Below, piece after piece: positions 7,564 to 16,920 of a DNA stretch of 64,000 nucleotides. The stretch's first letter is position 1. Every line of letters starts with the position of its first letter. The stretch is from contig NZ_CP102830.1 in the NCBI RefSeq assembly GCF_024730785.1, positions 4,254,001 through 4,318,000 of the forward strand. Reading direction: 5' to 3'. The DNA comes from Pseudomonas sp. LS44 (GTDB lineage Bacteria; Pseudomonadota; Gammaproteobacteria; Pseudomonadales; Pseudomonadaceae). The notes under the pieces are model-generated. The model searched no databases. It was not told the DNA's origin and worked only from the letters and a program-made list of their open reading frames with translations. The translations under genes were made by a program, and so were the position numbers.

Positions 7564-8574
7564 TCAGGACGCGCTGTTCGCCGCCCCGTTTCCGGAAACA
7601 GCCGGCACGGTAGGGGTGACCGGAGCAGCCGGTTTACTGGCTGCCGAACTGCTCGCCGCCGCAGACTTGCTGGCAGGTTGCGCGACAGGTTTTGCCGCGG
7701 GCTTGCTGGTCGCGGGCTTGGCGGCAACCTTGGTGACCGGCTTGGCGGCCGGTTTGCTCGCCGCTTTAGCCACTGGCTTGGCCGCAGAACTGCCGGCCGG
7801 TTTTGCCGCAGGCTTGGCGGCTGGCTTGGCGACAGCTTTGCTGGCCGGTTTCGCGGCCGCTTTTACGGGCGGTTTGACGGCCGGTTTGCTCGCCGCTTTA
7901 GACGCTGGCTTAGCGGCAGCCGGCTTGGCCACAGCAGGTTTCGCGGCAGCGGTAAGTGGCTTCTTCGCGACCGGCTTGGGCGCTGCTTTGGCAGCAGGCT
8001 TGGCGGCCGGTTTAACCGCAGGCTTCGCAGCAGATCTGGCCGCTGGTTTAGCTGCGGGTTTCGCTGCAGGTTTACTGGCTACCTTGGCCGCAGTCTTGAC
8101 GGGCGCTTTGCTGACTGCGGGTTTGGCTGCCGACTTTGGCGCTGCCGGTTTAACCGCAGGCTTGGCGCTGTCCGGGCGGCTGCTCAGCGCCTTGCTCACC
8201 GCTTCCTTGACCTTGCCAACCCCTTGGGCAAGCTTCAGGCTTTCTTGCGCATCACGCTTGAGCTGCACGATGTAGGCGCGTGTTTCGGCTTGGCGGCTCT
8301 TCAACTCATCCAGGAGACCTTCGAGCTCTGCGGCGACCTCTTTGGCTTTGCCTTGGGCCTTGGCTTTGCCGGCCTTGGCGGCGTCCTGCACTTTGCTGCG
8401 CGCCTTGTGCAGTTTTTCCTGAGCTTTACCGCGCTGTTTTTCCAGCTTGGCGAGCAGCTTTTCTGCATCGACCAACGCCTGGGAACAAGCACTTTCCAAA
8501 TGCTCGAGCAGGCTGCTCGAAAGCTGTTGCAGCAGGTGAAGTGGGGTTGCAACCGATTTCTTATTGACCGACAT
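7564..8574 (-). CDS. algP: AlgP (AlgR3) histone H1-like regulatory protein
   Basis: The 336-residue protein has an N-terminal helical/coiled-coil region (about 1-130; MSVNKKSVATPLHLLQQLSS, then Lys/Glu-rich heptads). It is followed by a long Lys-Pro-Ala-Ala repeat tail to about residue 316. This two-part plan matches P. aeruginosa AlgP, an H1-like DNA-binding protein linked to alginate gene expression. The order TIGR02444 / algP / FKBP / algQ also matches. The repeat tail is known to vary in length between strains. The ATG at 8574 has an AGGAG-type site just upstream (the plus strand shows CCTCCTGG at 8581-8588). The product is very basic and probably nucleoid-associated. It is divergent from the FKBP gene. 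Confidence 0.93.
   Translation of the reverse strand: MSVNKKSVATPLHLLQQLSSSLLEHLESACSQALVDAEKLLAKLEKQRGKAQEKLHKARSKVQDAAKAGKAKAQGKAKEVAAELEGLLDELKSRQAETRAYIVQLKRDAQESLKLAQGVGKVKEAVSKALSSRPDSAKPAVKPAAPKSAAKPAVSKAPVKTAAKVASKPAAKPAAKPAARSAAKPAVKPAAKPAAKAAPKPVAKKPLTAAAKPAVAKPAAAKPASKAASKPAVKPPVKAAAKPASKAVAKPAAKPAAKPAGSSAAKPVAKAASKPAAKPVTKVAAKPATSKPAAKPVAQPASKSAAASSSAASKPAAPVTPTVPAVSGNGAANSAS
7640..8170 (-). repeat. Degenerate 12-bp tandem repeats encoding the KPAA tail of AlgP
   Basis: Within algP the DNA is built from imperfect 12-bp units that encode Lys-Pro-Ala-Ala or Lys-Pro-Ala-Val, interspersed with Ser/Thr variants. Long near-identical stretches such as GGCTTGGCGGC(C/T)GG recur many times. 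Such arrays are prone to slippage; the unit phase is kept throughout, so the frame stays open. Confidence 0.85.
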
Positions 8575-8699
8575 GGCACGCCTCCTGGCGAACGTTAGTG
8601 CGCCCCATACTAGACAACAGCGCGCTTAGTCGCCAACCACCATGTCAGCGAATGATTCGGCGCTGGCATAATTGCGGCACTCCATCGCTGAGATGTCTT

Positions 8700-9338
8700 A
8701 TGCCGCGCCCTCTGGTTTTCTGCCTGCTGCTGTTATCGCCCCTGCTCCACGCCAACCAAGAACAACAGGATTTGGCCTACAGCCTGGGCGCACGGCTGGG
8801 CGAACGACTGCATCAGGAAGTCCCCGACCTGCAGCTCGAAGCGCTGCTCGAAGGCCTGCGCCAGGCCTACCGCGGCGAGGCGCTGCGGCTCGACGGAGAA
8901 CGTATCGAGCAACTGCTCGCCGCGCATGAAGCGAACGTCGCCAGCGCGCCGTTGCAACAGGCGCGGGACGCCGAGGACCGCTTTCTCGCCACGGAAAAAG
9001 CCAAAGCCGGGGTCCATGAATTAGCCGGTGGCATCCTGCGCCAGGAGTTGCGTAGCGGCAATGGCCGCAAGCCTGACGCGCATGGTCAGGTGCAGGTGCG
9101 ATACACAGGATATTTGACCGATGGCAGCGTATTCGATGAGAACCAAACGCCGCAGTGGTTTCGCCTCGACAGCGTAATCAACGGCTGGCGTACGGCATTG
9201 CAGGAAATGCCCAGCGGGGCGAAGTGGCGATTAGTGATTCCGGCGGCTCAGGCCTATGGCGCAGACGGCGCCGGCGATCTGATTCCGCCGTACGCACCGC
9301 TGATCTTTGAGCTGGAACTGCTTGACGTCAAACCCTGA
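8700..9338 (+). CDS. FKBP-type peptidyl-prolyl cis-trans isomerase, exported
   Basis: The 212-residue protein begins MPRPLVFCLLLLSPLLHANQ, a signal peptide with probable cleavage after the Ala at about 17. The N-terminal helical dimerisation region (about 18-115) follows. The C-terminal FKBP domain shows VQVRYTGYLTDGSVFDEN, then the AYGADGAGDLIPPYAPLIFELELLDV end that is diagnostic of the FkpA/FklB/Mip group. The frame is open 34 codons upstream, but the Met at 8700 gives the signal peptide and so was chosen. It is expected to act as a periplasmic foldase. The position beside algP and algQ matches P. aeruginosa PA5254. Its stop is 10 bp from the convergent algQ stop. Confidence 0.92.
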   Translation: MPRPLVFCLLLLSPLLHANQEQQDLAYSLGARLGERLHQEVPDLQLEALLEGLRQAYRGEALRLDGERIEQLLAAHEANVASAPLQQARDAEDRFLATEKAKAGVHELAGGILRQELRSGNGRKPDAHGQVQVRYTGYLTDGSVFDENQTPQWFRLDSVINGWRTALQEMPSGAKWRLVIPAAQAYGADGAGDLIPPYAPLIFELELLDVKP

Positions 9339-9348
9339 GCGAAGCGCC

Positions 9349-9822
9349 TCAGGCCTCTGCAGAAGCGCTTTGCCGATGGGAATTGTGCAGCACTTCGATA
9401 AGGCAATCTTCGAGTTCGAAACGCTCGTGGAGCAATTGGCCGAGACGCTTCAATTCGGTACCGAGCGAGACCGTATCGCGGCAGTCGCCGTTGTCGCAGC
9501 GATCGTTGAAGGACAGAGCCGCCTCGGTGATGGCTTCGATGCGCGGGTATATCTGCTTGGCCAGTTCCAAACCACGCTGATCGCCAAACGCCTTGGCCTC
9601 GCCATTCAATTGCTCATAAACCTCGAAGTGGCCGGCAGACACGTAGTCCACGAGAATCTCGCAGAACTGCTGCACGGCTTCGTGGTTGGCGGCGGCCGGT
9701 GGCGGATTATCCTGCAGTACTCCGAAGGCAGCTACCAAGTCATGGCGCTCCTGCAACCAGCGATCGATCAGCAGGTTCACACCACCCCAACGTTCTTGGG
9801 CGTTCTGACAGCTCTCGAGCAT
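9349..9822 (-). CDS. algQ: AlgQ (Rsd family), anti-sigma-70 regulator
   Basis: The 157-residue product ([20 protein letters not shown]...) is AlgQ, the Pseudomonas Rsd-family protein. It binds region 4 of sigma-70 and influences alginate, pyoverdine and virulence genes. Family blocks visible: [33 protein letters not shown], and a C-terminal Arg/Glu-rich helix ([20 protein letters not shown]). The ORF is open 64 codons further upstream, but the Met at 9822 with a GAGG site about 6 bases before it matches the known 160-residue size. The roughly 255 bp upstream to dsbB hold no other gene that I can see and should contain the algQ promoter; no clear hexamers were identified. Confidence 0.93.
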   Translation of the reverse strand: MLESCQNAQERWGGVNLLIDRWLQERHDLVAAFGVLQDNPPPAAANHEAVQQFCEILVDYVSAGHFEVYEQLNGEAKAFGDQRGLELAKQIYPRIEAITEAALSFNDRCDNGDCRDTVSLGTELKRLGQLLHERFELEDCLIEVLHNSHRQSASAEA

Positions 9823-10077
9823 GATGACCTCACTTTCCTTATCGATAGTGCTGTTTACGTCCGCTCCGAGACGCTTATTGTCAATCGGTGCTGGGTCACG
9901 ATAACGCCATCGGAGATGAAAAATCCGCACCGGCGTGGAAGGCCAGAGTATGCCCGCAGGACAGTGCCAGCAAGCGCCGAAACGGAAAAATTCATACGTA
10001 CGTTTGACCCGCATCCCACGTATGACGCACCCCTCTCGACGCGAGTGATCGCGCGGAGCGGATCGCCTGCATGGTTG

Positions 10078-10569
10078 TTAGGCGCGCCGCAGCAGCTGGT
10101 AGAGGGCGAACAGAATCATGCCGGCAAAGCCCAGTAGGCTCCATTCCGGAATGCTCAGGCCAAACAGCGTCCAGCTCACTTCCGCACAATCGGCAGTGCC
10201 ATGTAGGACCAAGCGCACGATGTCTTGGAAGGGCAGCGCCTCCATCATGTAATCGAGGCTCGGCAGGCAGGCAGGCAGTTGATCGGCCGGTACGCTTTGT
10301 AGCCAAACCTGGCGCCCGGCAGTGGCGGCGCCGGCCGCGGCGCTGAGCAGCGCCAGCGAGGCATAGACGCGTTGACCACCACGCGCCGGGGCATGCACGG
10401 CGGCGATCAGGCAGATCAAGCCGAACAGAATCACGCAGATGCGCTGGACGATACACAGCGGGCAAGGCTGCAGGCCGACCACATGCTCAAGGTACAAAGC
10501 GGCGCCCATCATGACCAGACAGCCGAGGGCGGCGAAAAAGAACAGCGAGCGTGGGCTACCCAGCGACAT
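10078..10569 (-). CDS. dsbB: Disulfide bond formation protein DsbB
   Basis: The 163-residue inner-membrane protein has four helices, as expected for DsbB. The quinone-proximal pair is C-P-L-C in GLQPCPLCIVQRIC (about 37-40). The second periplasmic pair lies in LPACLPSLDYM and ADCAEVSWTLFG, so all four redox cysteines are present. DsbB reoxidises DsbA and passes electrons to ubiquinone. The frame is open 81 codons upstream, but the Met at 10569 gives the family N-terminus (MSLGSPRSLFFFAALGC). It is the last gene after hemY on the same strand, with a 110-bp gap that includes a weak GGCCGC...GCGGCC stem. Synteny corresponds to P. aeruginosa PA5256 (the second DsbB, also called DsbH). Confidence 0.92.
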   Translation of the reverse strand: MSLGSPRSLFFFAALGCLVMMGAALYLEHVVGLQPCPLCIVQRICVILFGLICLIAAVHAPARGGQRVYASLALLSAAAGAATAGRQVWLQSVPADQLPACLPSLDYMMEALPFQDIVRLVLHGTADCAEVSWTLFGLSIPEWSLLGFAGMILFALYQLLRRA

Positions 10570-10679
10570 GTCATCTCCAAGGGAGGTTGCGAAGGTGGTT
10601 ACGGTAGAGGAAAGCACCTGGCCGTTACAAGCCAAGGCCGCACCACCAGGGCGCGGCCTAACGGCGCAGGCAGCGCTGG

Positions 10680-11936
10680 TTAGACGCGAACGGGTTCGGG
10701 CAGCGGCAAGTTCGGCAAGCGCTGACCGAACAACGCTAGGCTTTCCTGGAGCAGCTGGTTGCTGCGCTCGCGCTCGCCCAGACGCGCCAGGAGGCGCGCC
10801 AATTCGGCGCAAGTCTGCGGGTTGTGGTCGAATCGCAGGCTGCTTTCGAAATACTCCTGCGCCTTACCCCACAGCTGGTTCTGCAGCGACAGCCGACCCA
10901 AGGCAAGAAGCAACGTGGCATCCTCGGAATGGGCTGGCAGCCAACCTTCGGCGGTCTGCAATTGGCGCATCGGATCGCTGCCACGCACCAACCCGTAGAG
11001 CGCCACCAGTTGCGCGTCGTACTGCTGCTTGAGGGTTTTGCGCAGCAACTCTTCCGCCTCTGGCTGCGCACCCAATTGCCGTAATTGCTCCGCGTAGGTG
11101 GCAACCAGCTGTACATCGTGGCGCTGCGCGCTGGGCAATTGCTGCCAGGCCTGGGTCAACGGCTGCAGCGCCGTTTCGCCGGCATTCAGGCCCGCGTTGC
11201 CAGCCTCAGCCAGACGGATGCTCCAGACTTGCCGCTCGAGTGCGGTCAGCTCACGGTCTTCCAATACCTTGTGCTTGCGCAGCTCCGGCATCAGCGCCTG
11301 CAGTGCCGACCAATCGCCGCGCTGTTGCTGGATTTGCTGCAATTGGCGCAATACCTGCGGATGATTCGGGTAACGCTCACGCATCACCGACAAGGTTTCC
11401 AGCGCCGTATCCAACTGGCCGCGGCCCTGCAACAGCTCCGCATGCGCCAGCGCGATGGCCAATTCAGCTTGCGGCTGACGCTCAAGCGCGCGCTCGAGCA
11501 TCGCGTCGCTTTCTTCCGGTTGATCGAGCTTCTGCGCCGCTCGGGCCGCGCCGAGGTAGTAAATCAGCGGCTGCGCTTGACCTTCTGCAGCGCGCTTGAG
11601 ATGGCGCAAGGCGCGCGCCCAGCGGCCTTCGACCAGATCCAGCATGCCTTGCTCGGCAGCCTGCTGCGAGCGCCGGCGGCGGTTACGTTGCGACCAGGGA
11701 TTGACCACCCCACCGGAGACAAACATCAGATTGAACAGCAACCGCAGACCAAACAGCACCAGCCAGACGAATGCCAGCAGCGCGAGAAACGCCCACAGGC
11801 TCGATTCGTAGCGAAAGCCCTTGTAGGCAATCAGCACATAACCGGCATTCTCGGCGGCGGCCATGCCGATCAATACGGCAGCGGCGATCACCAGCAGCAC
11901 GATCAACACGATGCGCACACGAGTCATGCGGGTCAT
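10680..11936 (-). CDS. hemY: HemY, TPR protein of the haem operon
   Basis: The 418-residue protein has two N-terminal membrane helices (about 5-25 and 40-65; VRIVLIVLLVIAAAVLIGMAA, then LWAFLALLAFVWLVLFGLRLL). They are followed by a HemY N-terminal domain and a run of TPR-like helical hairpins to the C-terminus. It is the gammaproteobacterial HemY (not the Gram-positive oxidase of the same name), thought to scaffold late haem synthesis enzymes. Its ATG overlaps the hemX stop by 4 bp. It is the fourth gene of hemC-hemD-hemX-hemY. Confidence 0.93.
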   Translation of the reverse strand: MTRMTRVRIVLIVLLVIAAAVLIGMAAAENAGYVLIAYKGFRYESSLWAFLALLAFVWLVLFGLRLLFNLMFVSGGVVNPWSQRNRRRRSQQAAEQGMLDLVEGRWARALRHLKRAAEGQAQPLIYYLGAARAAQKLDQPEESDAMLERALERQPQAELAIALAHAELLQGRGQLDTALETLSVMRERYPNHPQVLRQLQQIQQQRGDWSALQALMPELRKHKVLEDRELTALERQVWSIRLAEAGNAGLNAGETALQPLTQAWQQLPSAQRHDVQLVATYAEQLRQLGAQPEAEELLRKTLKQQYDAQLVALYGLVRGSDPMRQLQTAEGWLPAHSEDATLLLALGRLSLQNQLWGKAQEYFESSLRFDHNPQTCAELARLLARLGERERSNQLLQESLALFGQRLPNLPLPEPVRV

Positions 11937-13060
11937 GGCTGGCCCCCCTCCTGCATCACTGGCGTTGGCGTCGGTGCGGTCTGCTCGGCAGCCTGGCGGC
12001 GCACGATGTAGGCTTGCACCGCGGTCAACGCCGGGGCGAGATCGGGCATCTCGACCGCTACCGGCTGGCCGATCAACTCATCGATGTGCACGCGCAGGGC
12101 CTGGCTGTCCGGATTATCGGCATTGAAGCTACCCTCCAACACGTCGCGCGCCTGCTTCAGGGCCTGCTGATAGACCGCCGTCTGGCCGTTCAAGGCGGCC
12201 CACTGCGCCTGTTCCAAGGCGAGCGTGAGCGCCAGCCGCACCTGGGTCAGGCTTTGCCCGGCGAGCAGCGGACGGATGTTCTGATCGGCATTGAAATCGA
12301 TGCGGATGTAATGCGACAGCGCCTCCCACCACTGCGCCCAGCGGCTGCTGCCATCGCCCTCGGCGGTCAGACTGAACTGCCCATCGCCCTGGCCGACAAA
12401 CGCCGGCGCGAGGGCATTCAACTGAGCCGCCTGGGTGCGCAATGCGCCGAGCCGCAAGAACAGGCCGGTGCGGTCCAGCGCCGCCAAACTGCGCAGGGCG
12501 AGTAGCGTTTTCGCCAACTGCTCGCGGGCGGCAAAGGCGGCTGGATCGTCCTGGTCGCGGAGAATGTCGTCAGCCCCCCGGACCAGCACCGTGGCGCTGT
12601 TGACATCCTGCAAGGCAGACAGACGCAGACTGGCCAGACGCAGCAGATGCTCGGCCTCGGCCAGCCGCCAGTCTTGCCGGCTGGCGCCCAGCACGGTTTC
12701 CAGGCGCTTGCTCAATTGCTGTTGATCGCCCTGCAGTTGGGCGACCAAACGGCGTCGCTCTTCCAGCTCATCGGCCGATGGCAACTGTCCCAACTGCGCC
12801 GCCAACGCCTGCTCACGCTGAGCCAGGGCCTGAGCCTGAGCGCCGGTATCTTGTAATTGCGCGAGCAGCTGCTGATCATGCACCTGCAACTGTCGCGCCT
12901 GCCAGAGCCCCCAACCAGCGGCGGCAGCGGCGGCGGCAGCGAGCAGCAAGGCGACTAACGCCAAGCCATTGCCGCGGCGCGGCGGCACGACTGAGTCGGC
13001 GATCGGGCTGGGCTCCAGCGGGGAGGTTTGATCTTGCGCGGAGAGTGTTTGATCGCTCAC
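11933..13060 (-). CDS. hemX: HemX, uroporphyrinogen-III C-methyltransferase-like membrane protein
   Basis: The 375-residue product is a HemX-family protein: a disordered, acidic N-terminus, one membrane helix (LALVALLLAAAAAAAAGWGLW, about 37-57), a long coiled coil (QLQVHDQQLLAQLQDTG...) and a helical C-terminal domain. Despite the family name it lacks a methyltransferase fold. The ORF runs 30 codons upstream of 13060; a GTG start (VSDQTLSAQD) was chosen because AAGGAT sits about 6 bases before it and the upstream residues look non-coding. It lies 16 bp after hemD and overlaps hemY by 4 bp, so the genes are co-transcribed. Confidence 0.9.
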   Translation of the reverse strand: MSDQTLSAQDQTSPLEPSPIADSVVPPRRGNGLALVALLLAAAAAAAAGWGLWQARQLQVHDQQLLAQLQDTGAQAQALAQREQALAAQLGQLPSADELEERRRLVAQLQGDQQQLSKRLETVLGASRQDWRLAEAEHLLRLASLRLSALQDVNSATVLVRGADDILRDQDDPAAFAAREQLAKTLLALRSLAALDRTGLFLRLGALRTQAAQLNALAPAFVGQGDGQFSLTAEGDGSSRWAQWWEALSHYIRIDFNADQNIRPLLAGQSLTQVRLALTLALEQAQWAALNGQTAVYQQALKQARDVLEGSFNADNPDSQALRVHIDELIGQPVAVEMPDLAPALTAVQAYIVRRQAAEQTAPTPTPVMQEGGQP

Positions 13061-13076
13061 GTATCCATCCTTTGCA

Positions 13077-13847
13077 TCAGAAGGCCGGTGCGGGACATTC
13101 CCGCAGCGCCGCCAGCAAGGCCACGGCATTCGCACCGCGGCAATCCACAATAGTCAGAGCTCCAGCCTCGTGGGCCAGATCGGCGACGCGCCGGCTGGGC
13201 ACGAATAAAGATAGTCGCGCCAACTGCGGCCACGCATCTGCGGCCAGCTGGCGAAGGTGCTCGAAGCCCTGCCCACTGCTGACCACCAGGCCATTCAAGC
13301 GTTCCGCCTCAATCCGCTGGGCCAGCGCGTGAGCCGGGTAGGCCGGCAGCAGACGTCGATAGAGTGGCAGATAGTCGACCACCACGCCTTGGCCGCGCAA
13401 ACGTTCCGCGAGTAATTCTCGGCCACCCTCACCACGCAAGATCAACACGCGCGGATCGGGCCTGGCCAGTGCGGCGTGCAATTGCGGCAAATCCAGCAGC
13501 GCTTCGCTGTCGTCGCCGTCGGCCGGGTAGCTGACGTCGAGCCCGTAATCGCTGAGGATCTGCGCCGTCGCCGCACCGACGCTGAACCAGGCTTGCCGCG
13601 CGGGTGGCTGCGGCCAGTAGCGGTCGACCCGCTCGATACCCAAACGCGCAGCCGGCTTGCTGACCACAATCACCGCGCAGTAACGGTCGAGGTCGAGAAT
13701 CAGCGCGCGCTGCTCGGCGCTTTCCACCAGCGGCTGGATGTCGAGCAGCGGCAGGCTGCTGCTGAATACGCCCTGCTCGGCCAGGCTGGCGGCCAGCGCC
13801 GCGCACTCGTCGGCAGGGCGCGTCAGCAGCAGGCGCCAGGCCGTCAC
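13077..13847 (-). CDS. hemD: Uroporphyrinogen-III synthase
   Basis: The 256-residue product converts hydroxymethylbilane to uroporphyrinogen III, closing and inverting ring D. The family's weakly conserved two-lobe pattern is visible: a start of [21 protein letters not shown], the central [41 protein letters not shown], and the C-terminal [11 protein letters not shown]. The start is a GTG at 13847 that overlaps the hemC stop (GTGA), a coupling conserved in Pseudomonas; the long upstream open frame is only the shadow of hemC. It acts in the cytoplasm directly after HemC. Confidence 0.92.
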   Translation of the reverse strand: MTAWRLLLTRPADECAALAASLAEQGVFSSSLPLLDIQPLVESAEQRALILDLDRYCAVIVVSKPAARLGIERVDRYWPQPPARQAWFSVGAATAQILSDYGLDVSYPADGDDSEALLDLPQLHAALARPDPRVLILRGEGGRELLAERLRGQGVVVDYLPLYRRLLPAYPAHALAQRIEAERLNGLVVSSGQGFEHLRQLAADAWPQLARLSLFVPSRRVADLAHEAGALTIVDCRGANAVALLAALRECPAPAF

Positions 13848-14782
13848 GGGTGGTCGACCTCGCCGTAGACCCCCTCGAGAATAGCGGCGGCACCCTGGGC
13901 CAGCAGCGCTTCGGCGACGCGCACCCCCAGCGCTTCGGCCTCGCTCGCCGGCGCGTGCGCTTCGGCGCGCAGCAGACGGCCGCCATCCGGCTGGCCGACC
14001 AGGCCGCGCAGCCAGAGCTGCTCGCCATCCAGCTCGGCGTAGCAGGCGATCGGCACCTGGCAGCCACCATTCAGATGTTTGTTCAGCGCCCGCTCGGCCG
14101 TCACTCGCAGAGCGGTGCCGCGATGATGCAAGGGCGCCAACAGGGCATGGATTTCCGCGTCCACGCTGCGGCATTCGATGCCTACCGCGCCCTGCCCGCC
14201 AGCCGGCAGGCTATCGGCGACGCTGATGCTGTCGCGAATGCGTGCGGCAAAGCCGAGGCGGATCAAACCGGCGGCGGCGAGAATGATCGCGTCGTACTCG
14301 CCGGCATCCAGCTTGGCCAGACGGGTATTGACGTTGCCGCGCAGGAATTGAATTTTCAGATCCGGCCGGCGCGCCAGAAGTTGCGCCTGCCGGCGCAGGC
14401 TCGAGGTCCCCACCACGCTGCCAGCGGGCAACGCGTCGAGACTCGCATAGGTATTGGAAACGAAGGCATCGCGCGGATCTTCGCGTTCGCAGATGCAGAA
14501 CAAACCCAGCCCGGCTGGAAAGTCCATCGGCACATCCTTCATCGAATGCACGGCGATGTCCGCCTCGTTCTCCAGCAGCGCGGTTTCCAGCTCTTTGACG
14601 AACAGGCCCTTGCCGCCGATTTTCGCCAAGGGCGCGTCGAGCAGCTTGTCGCCGCGACTGACCATGGGCACCAGGCTGACCTGCAGCCCCGGATGCGCTT
14701 GTTCGAGGCGCGCCTTGACGAATTCGGCCTGCCAGAGGGCCAGGGCACTTTTGCGGGTGGCGATACGGATTTCGCGGGACAT
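13844..14782 (-). CDS. hemC: Porphobilinogen deaminase (hydroxymethylbilane synthase)
   Basis: The 312-residue enzyme polymerises four porphobilinogens. Visible motifs include [20 protein letters not shown] at the N-terminus, MKDVPMDFP with the catalytic Asp region, [21 protein letters not shown], and [11 protein letters not shown], which contains the Cys that carries the dipyrromethane cofactor. Two in-frame ATGs lie 6 bp apart (14788 and 14782); the second gives the usual [10 protein letters not shown] and a better spacing from GGA. It is the first gene of hemCDXY and follows algR on the same strand after a 79-bp gap that contains a GC-only stem (GCCGGCC/GGCCGGC). In P. aeruginosa AlgR binds near hemC; no clear AlgR box was found here. 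Confidence 0.95.
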   Translation of the reverse strand: MSREIRIATRKSALALWQAEFVKARLEQAHPGLQVSLVPMVSRGDKLLDAPLAKIGGKGLFVKELETALLENEADIAVHSMKDVPMDFPAGLGLFCICEREDPRDAFVSNTYASLDALPAGSVVGTSSLRRQAQLLARRPDLKIQFLRGNVNTRLAKLDAGEYDAIILAAAGLIRLGFAARIRDSISVADSLPAGGQGAVGIECRSVDAEIHALLAPLHHRGTALRVTAERALNKHLNGGCQVPIACYAELDGEQLWLRGLVGQPDGGRLLRAEAHAPASEAEALGVRVAEALLAQGAAAILEGVYGEVDHP

Positions 14783-14861
14783 GATCATTTCCGGGGGACA
14801 GAACTAACGGAAATGATAACAGGCCAGCCGGCCAGCGGCCGGCGTCGTTCGGATGAACGTT

Positions 14862-15608
14862 CTAGAGGTTCTGCATCAACTTGCGCACACCGGCAACATG
14901 CCGACGACTGACGATCAGCGCGTCGCCATTGAGACCCTTGAGGTACAACTGGAAGTGCCCGAGCGGGGTCCGCTGCAGTCGCTCGATCCGATCGCGGGAA
15001 ACCAGTGCGTTGCGGTGGATACGCACGAAACGATCGCCGAATTCGTCTTCCAGTGCCTTCAGTGGCTCATCCAACAGCACTTCGCCGCCCTCATGCCGCA
15101 GGGTCACGTACTTGTGATCGGCGATGAAAAACAGCACCTGATCGAGCGGCACCAGCTCGATGCCTTTGCGGGTGCGAGCGCTAATGTGGCTGCGCGGGCC
15201 CTGGCCGGACTCGGCGGCCGGACGGGTCAGCGCGGCCAGTTGCACGCGATTGGGCCGTTCGGCTTTCTTCAACGCTTCGGCCAGATTCTCAGCACGCACC
15301 GGCTTGACCAGATAGCCAACCGCGCTGACCTGGAACGCTTCCAGGGCGAATTCGTCATGGGCGGTACAGAAGATCACCGCCGGAGGGGTTTCCCGCTCGC
15401 AGAGCTTGGCTGCGACCTGCAGGCCATCGAGGCCGGGCATGCGGATATCGAGAAGTACGACATCTGGCTTGAGGCTATCGATCAGCGTCAGCGCTTCTTC
15501 GCCATTGCTGGCGCCAGGCTCCAGGACGCGATAACCCTCAAGCTCGCCGACCATGCGGCTGAGGCGCTCGCGGGCTAGGGGTTCGTCATCGGCAATCAGG
15601 ACATTCAT
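14862..15608 (-). CDS. algR: AlgR, LytTR-type response regulator
   Basis: The 248-residue protein equals the P. aeruginosa AlgR length. The receiver domain (1-120) shows the acidic pocket in MNVLIADDEPLARERL, the phospho-acceptor Asp in KPDVVLLDIRMPGLDG (about residue 54) and the K of YLVKPVRAENL. The C-terminal LytTR DNA-binding domain (about 145-245) shows VLFFIADHKYVTLRHEGGEVLLDEPLK and FVRIHRNALVSRDRIERL. It controls alginate, type IV pilus and rhamnolipid genes in P. aeruginosa. Its ATG overlaps the algZ stop by 4 bp. The ORF's 11 extra upstream codons lie within algZ and were discarded. Confidence 0.96.
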   Translation of the reverse strand: MNVLIADDEPLARERLSRMVGELEGYRVLEPGASNGEEALTLIDSLKPDVVLLDIRMPGLDGLQVAAKLCERETPPAVIFCTAHDEFALEAFQVSAVGYLVKPVRAENLAEALKKAERPNRVQLAALTRPAAESGQGPRSHISARTRKGIELVPLDQVLFFIADHKYVTLRHEGGEVLLDEPLKALEDEFGDRFVRIHRNALVSRDRIERLQRTPLGHFQLYLKGLNGDALIVSRRHVAGVRKLMQNL

Positions 15609-16687
15609 AGTGCTCTGGCTTCCTGCGTGAGTCTCGCACAAGGATAGCGTAGACAGGTGAAGTGGCGCCCGTCACGGCGATCCACGCTCAGACTCGCGCG
15701 CGGACCAAAAAGTGCCGCAAGCCGCGCATCGATATTCACCAGACCTTGCTGGGTCCCCCGCGAAGCCAAACGACTGGCGCCTTCGTCGTAGGGATTACTG
15801 ACAGTTAAGCTGAAGATCCCGTCGCGATAGTCCGCCTCGACGCGCACCAGACCGCCCTCGATGCGCGGCTGGATGCCATAGATCAGGGCGTTCTCCAGCA
15901 GCGGTTGCAGAGTCAGCTGGGGGATCGGTAGATCGTCCGGCACCCCATCCACTTGCCATTCCATTTGCAACCGCTCGCCAAGGCGGTACTGCTCGATCGA
16001 CAGATAGCGTTTGCTCAATGCCAATTCCTCGCTCCACGGCACCAGACTGCCTGGTTTGGCCAGACTGGCACGGAATAGATCGGACAAATCCAGCACCGCC
16101 TGCTCGGCCTTGTGGGGGTCGATGACCACCAGGCTGGCGATGCTGTTCAAACTGTTAAAAAGAAAGTGCGGGCGAATCCGCGCCTGCAACGATTCAATCC
16201 GCGCGCGCAATTCGGCCTGTTGCTGGCGCCGCCATTGGCTCTGCAGATAGAAGTAGCGTAGCAGCAGCGCCGACATGATCAGGCTGATCATCCCGTGGCG
16301 CAGATACAGATTGAGCTCACCGCTGCCCGGCAGCGGTCCGCCGAGGTCGTAAAAATCGGCCACCGCCGTGCAGCCGAGCGCCAGCAGCAGCACGATCAGG
16401 CAGCACAGCATCCCGGCGTAGGCGGCCCGGGTACGCGACAGCAGCGGCCGCAAACGGCAGAGCACGGCGGCCGAGAGCAACACGTTCCATTGCACGAACA
16501 GCGAGGTCAGCGCCAGCCGCACCCAGTTGAAAGTCGGCTGCATCGGTTCAGCCAGCACCAGCACCAGCACCAGCAGCTCGGCCAGTAAGACCAGGGCCAG
16601 CAGTGCCTCGGGCAGGCAAAGTTCGGGCAGGAAGAAATCATCCTGAGGCGCCCCGGGGCGCTGGAAATTATTTGAGTCAGTACGCAT
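15605..16687 (-). CDS. algZ: AlgZ/FimS sensor protein (LytS-type histidine kinase)
   Basis: The 360-residue inner-membrane protein has about five or six N-terminal helices (about 20-160) and a HisKA_7TM/LytS-type C-terminus. The phospho-acceptor region reads RIRPHFLFNSLNSIASLVVIDP, and an N-box is present in LTLQPLLENALIYGIQP. The usual glycine-rich ATP lid is poorly recognisable (LTVSNPYDEGASRLASRG), as reported for this family, whose kinase activity has been debated. It partners AlgR, with which it overlaps. Start: the ATG at 16687 (MRTDSNNFQRPGAP) with GGAAAA about 9 bases upstream; two other in-frame starts lie up to 12 codons further out. It is divergent from argH across 233 bp that must hold both promoters; I see no convincing hexamers there. 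Confidence 0.93.
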   Translation of the reverse strand: MRTDSNNFQRPGAPQDDFFLPELCLPEALLALVLLAELLVLVLVLAEPMQPTFNWVRLALTSLFVQWNVLLSAAVLCRLRPLLSRTRAAYAGMLCCLIVLLLALGCTAVADFYDLGGPLPGSGELNLYLRHGMISLIMSALLLRYFYLQSQWRRQQQAELRARIESLQARIRPHFLFNSLNSIASLVVIDPHKAEQAVLDLSDLFRASLAKPGSLVPWSEELALSKRYLSIEQYRLGERLQMEWQVDGVPDDLPIPQLTLQPLLENALIYGIQPRIEGGLVRVEADYRDGIFSLTVSNPYDEGASRLASRGTQQGLVNIDARLAALFGPRASLSVDRRDGRHFTCLRYPCARLTQEARAL

Positions 16688-16920
16688 TCGCGCAGTTTTC
16701 CGCATGGTGTGGCGAGACAGCAAGATTGCCGACCCGGAAATCGGCCAATAGAAGCACCTAAATAGCCATTACTGCTGAAGAATATGAACGAAGCAACGAT
16801 TGCGTAACATTCCAATCCGGCGCCGCTGGGCCGAGTGGCGCGCCGCCTTTGCCATCGAGCCTGTTATTATCGCTAACACTTTTGACAGCCCGTTTCCCGC
16901 GCACTAGCCGAGCGAATCCC

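Noticed and set aside
10570..10679. GGCCGC...GCGGCC stem between hemY and dsbB considered as a terminator
   Set aside because: Six-base stem with a long loop and no T-run; too weak to call.
14783..14861. GC-rich stem between algR and hemC considered as a terminator or AlgR site
   Set aside because: No T-run on either strand and no good match to the AlgR box; left unassigned.
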